8,949 nucleotides of DNA from SIG673 sp045660565 (GTDB lineage: Bacteria; Bacillota; Clostridia; Oscillospirales; CAG-272): the NCBI GenBank assembly GCA_045660565.1, contig JAZRDX010000125.1, forward strand, positions 1-8,949. The letters are read 5' to 3'. The notes beneath the pieces are model-generated. The model was not told the origin of the DNA. It made no database searches and saw only the letters and a list, made by a program, of their open reading frames with translations. The position numbers were made by a program, and so were the translations under genes. The stretch's first letter is position 1; the number at the start of each line of letters is the position of its first letter. Shown here piece after piece: positions 5,896 through 8,949 of this stretch.

Positions 5896-6016
5896 CCGGG
5901 CAACCGCCCGGTAGGTTGTGGCGACGGCGATGTTTGAGTATACACATCTAACGTCGCTAAGTCGGGATCTTGTGGAAATTTGGGTGATTTTTTGTAGGGG
6001 AGGATATTATCCTCCC
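5896..6016 (+). repeat. Intergenic palindromic repeat unit C1
   Basis: A full composite unit starting 7 bases after the helicase-loader stop. It contains hairpin CCGGGC-AACC-GCCCGG (5896-5911); stem GCGACG (5921-5926) with CGTCGC (5952-5957); a tail CTAAGTCGGGATCTTG through GAAATTTGGG; and GTAGGGG (5994-6000) running into the 19-base palindrome GGGAGGATA-T-TATCCTCCC (5998-6016). Spacings agree with unit A: stem span 37 against 36 bases, and stem to GTAGGG about 36 bases in both. The perfect palindromes suggest recent spread or selection for structure. Confidence 0.78.
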
Positions 6017-6152
6017 GGCAGGCAACCGCCCGGCGGGGAGTCCCCGCTGACAAATGGCGACGGCATAGTTTGTGCAATCACACCTACCGTCGCTAAACCA
6101 CAGTAATTATTAAGCTTCGTAAATATTGGTAGTGGAGGGGTTTGCCCTCCCG
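6017..6152 (+). repeat. Intergenic palindromic repeat unit C2
   Basis: Abuts unit C1. The head is GGCAGGCAACCGCC followed by the palindrome GCGGGGA-G-TCCCCGC (6033-6047), an inverted counterpart of 3053-3102. Then come the 7-base-pair stem GCGACGG (6057-6063) with CCGTCGC (6087-6093) enclosing TGTG-CAAT-CACA, a tail CTAAACCACAG onward, and GGTAGTGGAGGG leading into hairpin GGAGGG-GTTTG-CCCTCC (6134-6150). The stem span of 37 bases and the 34 bases from stem to GGTAG match units A and C1, although the tail itself has diverged. Confidence 0.75.
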
Positions 6153-6189
6153 AAAACAAAGTGGCTTCGCAGAGCATTCGTTGGAGCGC

Positions 6190-6214
6190 GGCGGCACCAA
6201 GGCACCGCCCTACG
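6190..6214 (-). repeat. Minus-strand GTAGGG hairpin element
   Basis: Read on the minus strand this is CCGTAGGGCGGTGCCTTGG and onward: a GTAGGG lead followed by CGG...CCG arms (GGCGG 6190-6194 with CCGCC 6205-6209). It has the same GTAGGG-then-hairpin logic as the ends of units C1 and C2 but opposite orientation and a different stem. The remaining bases between 6153 and 6250 show no gene and no further clear structure. Confidence 0.6.
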
Positions 6215-6289
6215 GAATAACAAAGAACCAAGAAAAGACACGGAAAAATAAATGTTCAAATCAGAAAAATTTAAAAATTTATATATTTT

Positions 6290-6295
6290 GGAGGA
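6290..6295 (+). promoter_or_regulatory. Ribosome binding site that sets the glucokinase start
   Basis: GGAGGA sits 7 bases before ATG 6303. The in-frame ATG at 6252 lacks such a site and would add 17 Lys/Phe-rich residues ahead of the conserved MYNIGVDLGGT start of ROK kinases, so 6303 is chosen. Confidence 0.85.
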
Positions 6296-6302
6296 AAAAT
6301 AT

Positions 6303-7253
6303 ATGTATAACATAGGTGTTGACCTCGGCGGAACAAATATTGCCGTCGGAATAGTAAACGAAAACCACGAAATAGTAAGAAAGGGCTCTGTCGAGACTAA
6401 AGCGTTCAGAGACGCGGACGAGATAGTAAAGGACATCGCCGCTCTTTGCGAAAAGCTCTGCAAGGAGGAGGGTATCTCGATTGACAGCGTAGAATCCGTC
6501 GGTATAGCCACCCCCGGTACCGCCCTTCGTAACATAGGCGTCGTTGCTTATGCAAACAACCTTCCCTTCCGCGACTACCCGATAGCTGATAAGCTGAAAT
6601 CCTTCTTCCCCGTTAAAAACGTTATTATAGCTAACGACGCGGACGCTGCGGCTCTCGGCGAGGCGGCTGCCGGTGCGGGAAAAGGACATAGCGACTTTAT
6701 CATGGTTACCCTCGGAACGGGTGTCGGCGGCGGTATAATCGTTAACGGCAAGCTTTACTCCGGCTCCAACTTTGCCGGCGGCGAGCTTGGACACATGGTT
6801 ATCGAGCATAACGGCGTTCAGTGCTCCTGCGGAAGAAAGGGCTGCTGGGAGGCGTACAGCTCCGCAACCGCAATTATCCGTATGACCAAGGAAAAGATGA
6901 AGGAATGTAAGGACAGCGAGATGTGGAATTACGTCGGTGGAGACATCGAAAAGGTAAACGGACGCACCGCGTTTGACTGCATGCGTAAAGGCGACAAGGC
7001 GGCAACCGAGGTTGTTGACACCTACATAGATTACCTTAAGACGGGTACCGCTAACATTCTTAACATATTCCAGCCGTCGGTAATGGCGTTCGGCGGCGGT
7101 ATCGCAAACGAAAAGGAGAATCTTACCGGTCCGCTCACAAAGGCTGTCGTATCCGAAATGTACGGCGGAAAGCTTAAGACTGCTCTTAAGTCTGCAACTC
7201 TCGGAAACGACGCGGGAATAATCGGCGCAGCGGCTCTTTTAAAGATGTCTTAA
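6303..7253 (+). CDS. glcK: ROK family glucokinase
   Basis: A 316-residue cytoplasmic sugar kinase, predicted to phosphorylate glucose to glucose 6-phosphate with ATP at the top of glycolysis. DLGGTN (7-12) is the N-terminal phosphate loop; NDAD (111-114) contains the catalytic aspartate Asp112; GTGVGGG (138-144) is the second phosphate loop. The ROK signature follows: ELGH (161-164) with the substrate-binding glutamate, then Cys174, Cys176 and Cys181 in CSCGRKGC, which with His164 form the structural zinc site (the same spacing as His247/Cys257/Cys259/Cys264 in Mlc). AFGGGIA (262-268) is the C-terminal ATP loop. Length is normal and there is no N-terminal DNA-binding domain, so it is a kinase rather than a ROK repressor. 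Glucose is the likely substrate; N-acetylmannosamine or fructose kinases share these motifs. Repeat-rich DNA lies upstream and an intrinsic terminator downstream, so it may be transcribed alone. Confidence 0.9.
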   Translation: MYNIGVDLGGTNIAVGIVNENHEIVRKGSVETKAFRDADEIVKDIAALCEKLCKEEGISIDSVESVGIATPGTALRNIGVVAYANNLPFRDYPIADKLKSFFPVKNVIIANDADAAALGEAAAGAGKGHSDFIMVTLGTGVGGGIIVNGKLYSGSNFAGGELGHMVIEHNGVQCSCGRKGCWEAYSSATAIIRMTKEKMKECKDSEMWNYVGGDIEKVNGRTAFDCMRKGDKAATEVVDTYIDYLKTGTANILNIFQPSVMAFGGGIANEKENLTGPLTKAVVSEMYGGKLKTALKSATLGNDAGIIGAAALLKMS

Positions 7254-7286
7254 CAGACGTTAAACTTAACCCATAACCAAGATTTT

Positions 7287-7353
7287 TAAAAAAAGGCGAA
7301 GCTTTGCATGATACTCTTAACGGAGTATTCACACTTAGCGCCGCCTTTTTTTT
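7287..7353. terminator. Intrinsic terminator, bidirectional in form
   Basis: A run of A ending in GGCG (GGCG at 7295-7298) pairs with CGCC (7342-7345) followed by eight T (7346-7353). GCT (7301-7303) pairs with AGC (7337-7339) inside, and a separate hairpin ATACTC-TTAACG-GAGTAT (7311-7328) fills the loop. The A-run and T-run flanking the stem allow termination on either strand. It lies about 35 bases after the glucokinase stop and closes that transcript before the next promoter. Confidence 0.85.
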
Positions 7354-7389
7354 ATTTATATGAATTCCGACGTTCTTCCTTACAGATAT

Positions 7390-7417
7390 TTCCCTTATAA
7401 AGGCAGGGAGTTTTTTT
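7390..7417 (+). terminator. Possible weak secondary terminator
   Basis: TTCCC (7390-7394) can pair with GGGAG (7406-7410) with one wobble, followed directly by seven T. The stem is short and the signal weak; it may only be a backup, or the T-rich lead-in to the promoter just downstream. The rest of 7354-7427 shows no gene. Confidence 0.25.
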
Positions 7418-7427
7418 CTTTTTTCCC

Positions 7428-7457
7428 TTGACAAATAACGCGGTTATATGTTATAAT
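7428..7457 (+). promoter_or_regulatory. Sigma-A promoter with extended -10 for the polysaccharide gene
   Basis: TTGACA (7428-7433) and TATAAT (7452-7457) are both perfect consensus with an 18-base spacer. TG at 7449-7450 adds an extended -10. Transcription would start near 7464, giving an AT-rich leader of about 50 bases before ATG 7513. A 14-base palindrome ATATAAATTTATAT (7469-7482) lies just after the expected start and could be an operator, though AT-rich palindromes arise easily by chance. It is the only near-consensus promoter I found in the window. Confidence 0.9.
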
Positions 7458-7492
7458 ATAAGTTAGGTATATAAATTTATATTATTTTATTT

Positions 7493-7498
7493 AAGGAG
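7493..7498 (+). promoter_or_regulatory. Ribosome binding site of the polysaccharide gene, long spacing
   Basis: AAGGAG is 14 bases from ATG 7513, longer than the usual 6-10. A TAA at 7507-7509 in the same frame rules out an earlier start, so the spacing is real unless a later ATG or GTG is used; the first membrane segment begins within 15 codons, which favours ATG 7513. Confidence 0.55.
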
Positions 7499-7512
7499 CT
7501 AAGTCTTAAAAC

Positions 7513-8949
7513 ATGAGCTTTACAAGGACTGTTTTAAAATTCCGCAGACCTATATTTATCACGCTTGATATACTCGCGGTATTTTTCTCTATGTTTGCCG
7601 CCGCCTTTATCGCCGCAGGCTTTTCGCTTTCCCGCGAAACCGCAATTATTCTTCTAAGCTGTGTACCGATAAACGTCATTTTTACAGTTTTACTGTTTTC
7701 TGCGCTTAAGCTTTACCGCGGTGTACTTTCACTCGCCTCGGCAACGGAGTTTTTTGCCTCCACCATAGGTTGCTTTGCATCTACCCTGCTTATGCTCTCG
7801 GTAAGCTTTTTCACCGATACGGTAGCAAAAAGCAATATATTTTTAATTAAAAACCCCGCTTACTACGCGCTTTATTTCTTTATAATGCTCACCTGCACGC
7901 TTTCACTGCGTTTTTCTTACAGGTTTATCAGAAAAATAAAAAAACGCTTCGGAAAAAGCTCCCTGCCGCGCGTTATGGTTGTCGGAGCAGGCTCTGCCGC
8001 AAGCGGTCTTTTAAAGGAGCTTAACACATCGGCGTCTCTTTCCAAAAACATCGTTTGCTTTATTGACGACAATCCCGAAAAGCTCGGAAAGTCTCTCGGT
8101 GGCATCCCGATAGTCGGAAACCGCGACAGCATTCCTGAAATGGCGGAAAAGTATCACATCGCGGAAATACTCGTCGCTATCCCCTCTCTTACAAAGCTTC
8201 AGCTCCGCGACCTGCTTGACATCTGCAACAAAACAAACTGTGTGCTTAAGGTTGTTCCCGGGATCTCTCAGCTTTCGGGCGGCTCGCTTATCGCCGGACC
8301 GATACGCGACGTACAGATAGAGGACCTTCTCGGACGCGAAACCGTAAAACCCGACATCGAAAAGATAATGGGATACATACAGGACAAAACGGTTATGGTA
8401 ACGGGCGGAGGCGGTTCAATAGGCTCAGAACTCTGCCGTCAGATAGCGTCCCACTCCCCGAAACGGCTTATTATCGTTGATATTTACGAAAACAACGCCT
8501 ACGACATTCAGCAGGAGCTTCGCCGTAAGCACCCCGACCTTGATCTCATCGTTCTTATAGCGTCGGTAAGAAACACCAACAGAATAAACCGCATATTCGA
8601 CGAATACCGTCCTAACATAGTATACCACGCGGCGGCGCACAAGCACGTTCCTTTAATGGAGACAAGCCCCAACGAGGCACTGAAAAACAACGTGTTCGGT
8701 ACGCTTAAAACAGTTCAGGCGGCGGATAAGTACGGTGTTGAGCGCTTCGTTATGATCTCCACGGATAAGGCAGTAAATCCCACCAACGTAATGGGAGCGA
8801 CAAAGCGTATCTGCGAGATGATTATACAGACCTACAACAACCGCTCGAAAACGGAGTTCGTTGCCGTAAGATTCGGAAACGTTCTCGGCTCAAACGGCTC
8901 TGTCATTCCGCTGTTTAAAAAGCAGATAGCCGAGGGAGGACCGGTTCTT
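7513..8949 (+). CDS. Membrane-bound nucleotide-sugar 4,6-dehydratase, CapD/EpsC/PglF family (partial, 3' end missing)
   Basis: The first 479 residues of a protein usually about 600-650 long; the reading frame is open to the window end. Four membrane segments (about 15-37, 44-65, 79-100, 115-136) anchor it. A first Rossmann domain follows (VVGAGSAASG, 156-165; FIDDNPEKLGK, 183-193), then the family link RDVQIEDLLGRE (265-276) and the catalytic SDR domain: TGGGGSIG (297-304) for NAD(P), AAAHKHVPLME (373-383) and STDKAVNPTNVMGATKR (416-432), in which Met427 replaces the SDR tyrosine and Lys431 is kept, as in UDP-N-acetylglucosamine 4,6-dehydratases. FGNVLGSNGS (454-463) is also characteristic. 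Members convert UDP-GlcNAc to the 4-keto-6-deoxy sugar used for capsule, exopolysaccharide or glycoprotein glycans. With its own strong promoter it probably heads a polysaccharide locus continuing beyond the window; the exact sugar is inference. Confidence 0.92.
   Translation, partial: MSFTRTVLKFRRPIFITLDILAVFFSMFAAAFIAAGFSLSRETAIILLSCVPINVIFTVLLFSALKLYRGVLSLASATEFFASTIGCFASTLLMLSVSFFTDTVAKSNIFLIKNPAYYALYFFIMLTCTLSLRFSYRFIRKIKKRFGKSSLPRVMVVGAGSAASGLLKELNTSASLSKNIVCFIDDNPEKLGKSLGGIPIVGNRDSIPEMAEKYHIAEILVAIPSLTKLQLRDLLDICNKTNCVLKVVPGISQLSGGSLIAGPIRDVQIEDLLGRETVKPDIEKIMGYIQDKTVMVTGGGGSIGSELCRQIASHSPKRLIIVDIYENNAYDIQQELRRKHPDLDLIVLIASVRNTNRINRIFDEYRPNIVYHAAAHKHVPLMETSPNEALKNNVFGTLKTVQAADKYGVERFVMISTDKAVNPTNVMGATKRICEMIIQTYNNRSKTEFVAVRFGNVLGSNGSVIPLFKKQIAEGGPVL

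Noticed and set aside
6066..6083. The TTTGTGCAATCACAC core of the GCGACG stems as Rex operators.
   Set aside because: The half-sites TTGTG and CACA are 4 bases apart, not the wider spacing of known Rex boxes, and they sit inside repeat units after genes rather than at promoters.
5896..6214. The repeat cluster as a CRISPR array.
   Set aside because: The units are long mosaics with internal palindromes and no regular identical repeats with unique spacers; no cas gene is present.
5889..6231. Short open frames on both strands of the repeat region (5918-6106 plus; 5889-6077 and 6007-6231 minus).
   Set aside because: They overlap the palindromes, have Pro/Gly-rich translations typical of GC-rich repeats, and have no convincing ribosome site.
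6255..6287. A promoter TTCAAA/TATATT ahead of glucokinase.
   Set aside because: The -10 would end 3 bases before the Shine-Dalgarno, leaving no room for a normal leader; the spacing is also too long.
6252..6302. An upstream ATG for the glucokinase at 6252.
   Set aside because: GGAGGA sits directly ahead of ATG 6303, and the extra residues precede the conserved ROK N-terminus.

Overview
The window reads as chromosomal DNA of a low-to-mid GC Gram-positive anaerobe of the class Clostridia, most likely an Oscillospirales/Ruminococcaceae-type gut bacterium. Evidence: strong AGGAGG-type ribosome binding sites, frequent ATA/AGA codons, a Rex-family regulator, a DnaD-type plus DnaI/DnaC-type primosome-loading gene pair, a ROK glucokinase with the zinc motif, and many short GTAGGG-type palindromes between genes. 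The taxon is inferred from gene families; no rRNA or other marker is present. All genes are on the + strand.

Region 1 (1-1578): the end of a gene that looks like a low-molecular-weight phosphatase, then rimI (N-acetyltransferase) and tsaD (t6A tRNA modification). This is the usual tsa/rimI neighbourhood. The first two genes overlap by ATGA and the third follows after 26 bases, so they are probably one transcript.

Region 2 (1579-3124): a single isocitrate/isopropylmalate-type dehydrogenase, codon-optimised compared with its neighbours and flanked on both sides by related palindromic repeats.

Region 3 (3125-5888): a divergent Rex-like regulator lacking the usual NAD(H)-binding glycine motif, then a winged-helix protein with two DnaD-type domains, then an AAA+ helicase loader with a cysteine cluster. 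The last two genes probably load the replicative helicase together.

Region 4 (5889-6302): about 400 bases without a gene, filled with palindromic repeats, leading into a ROK-family glucokinase (6303-7253).

Region 5 (7254-8949): a bidirectional-looking intrinsic terminator, the only near-consensus sigma-A promoter found, and a membrane-bound nucleotide-sugar 4,6-dehydratase (CapD/EpsC/PglF type) that runs off the end. It is probably the first gene of a surface-polysaccharide locus.

The least ordinary content is a family of mosaic intergenic palindromes. Units start with a 6-4-6 hairpin 0-7 bases after a stop codon, continue with a GCGACG...CGTCGC stem and a CTAA-led tail, and end in GTAGGG plus another hairpin. 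I count two full units, one unit with a variant head, one apparent deletion derivative, one inverted fragment and one minus-strand GTAGGG hairpin. No CRISPR array, tRNA, rRNA, transposase or phage gene was seen.
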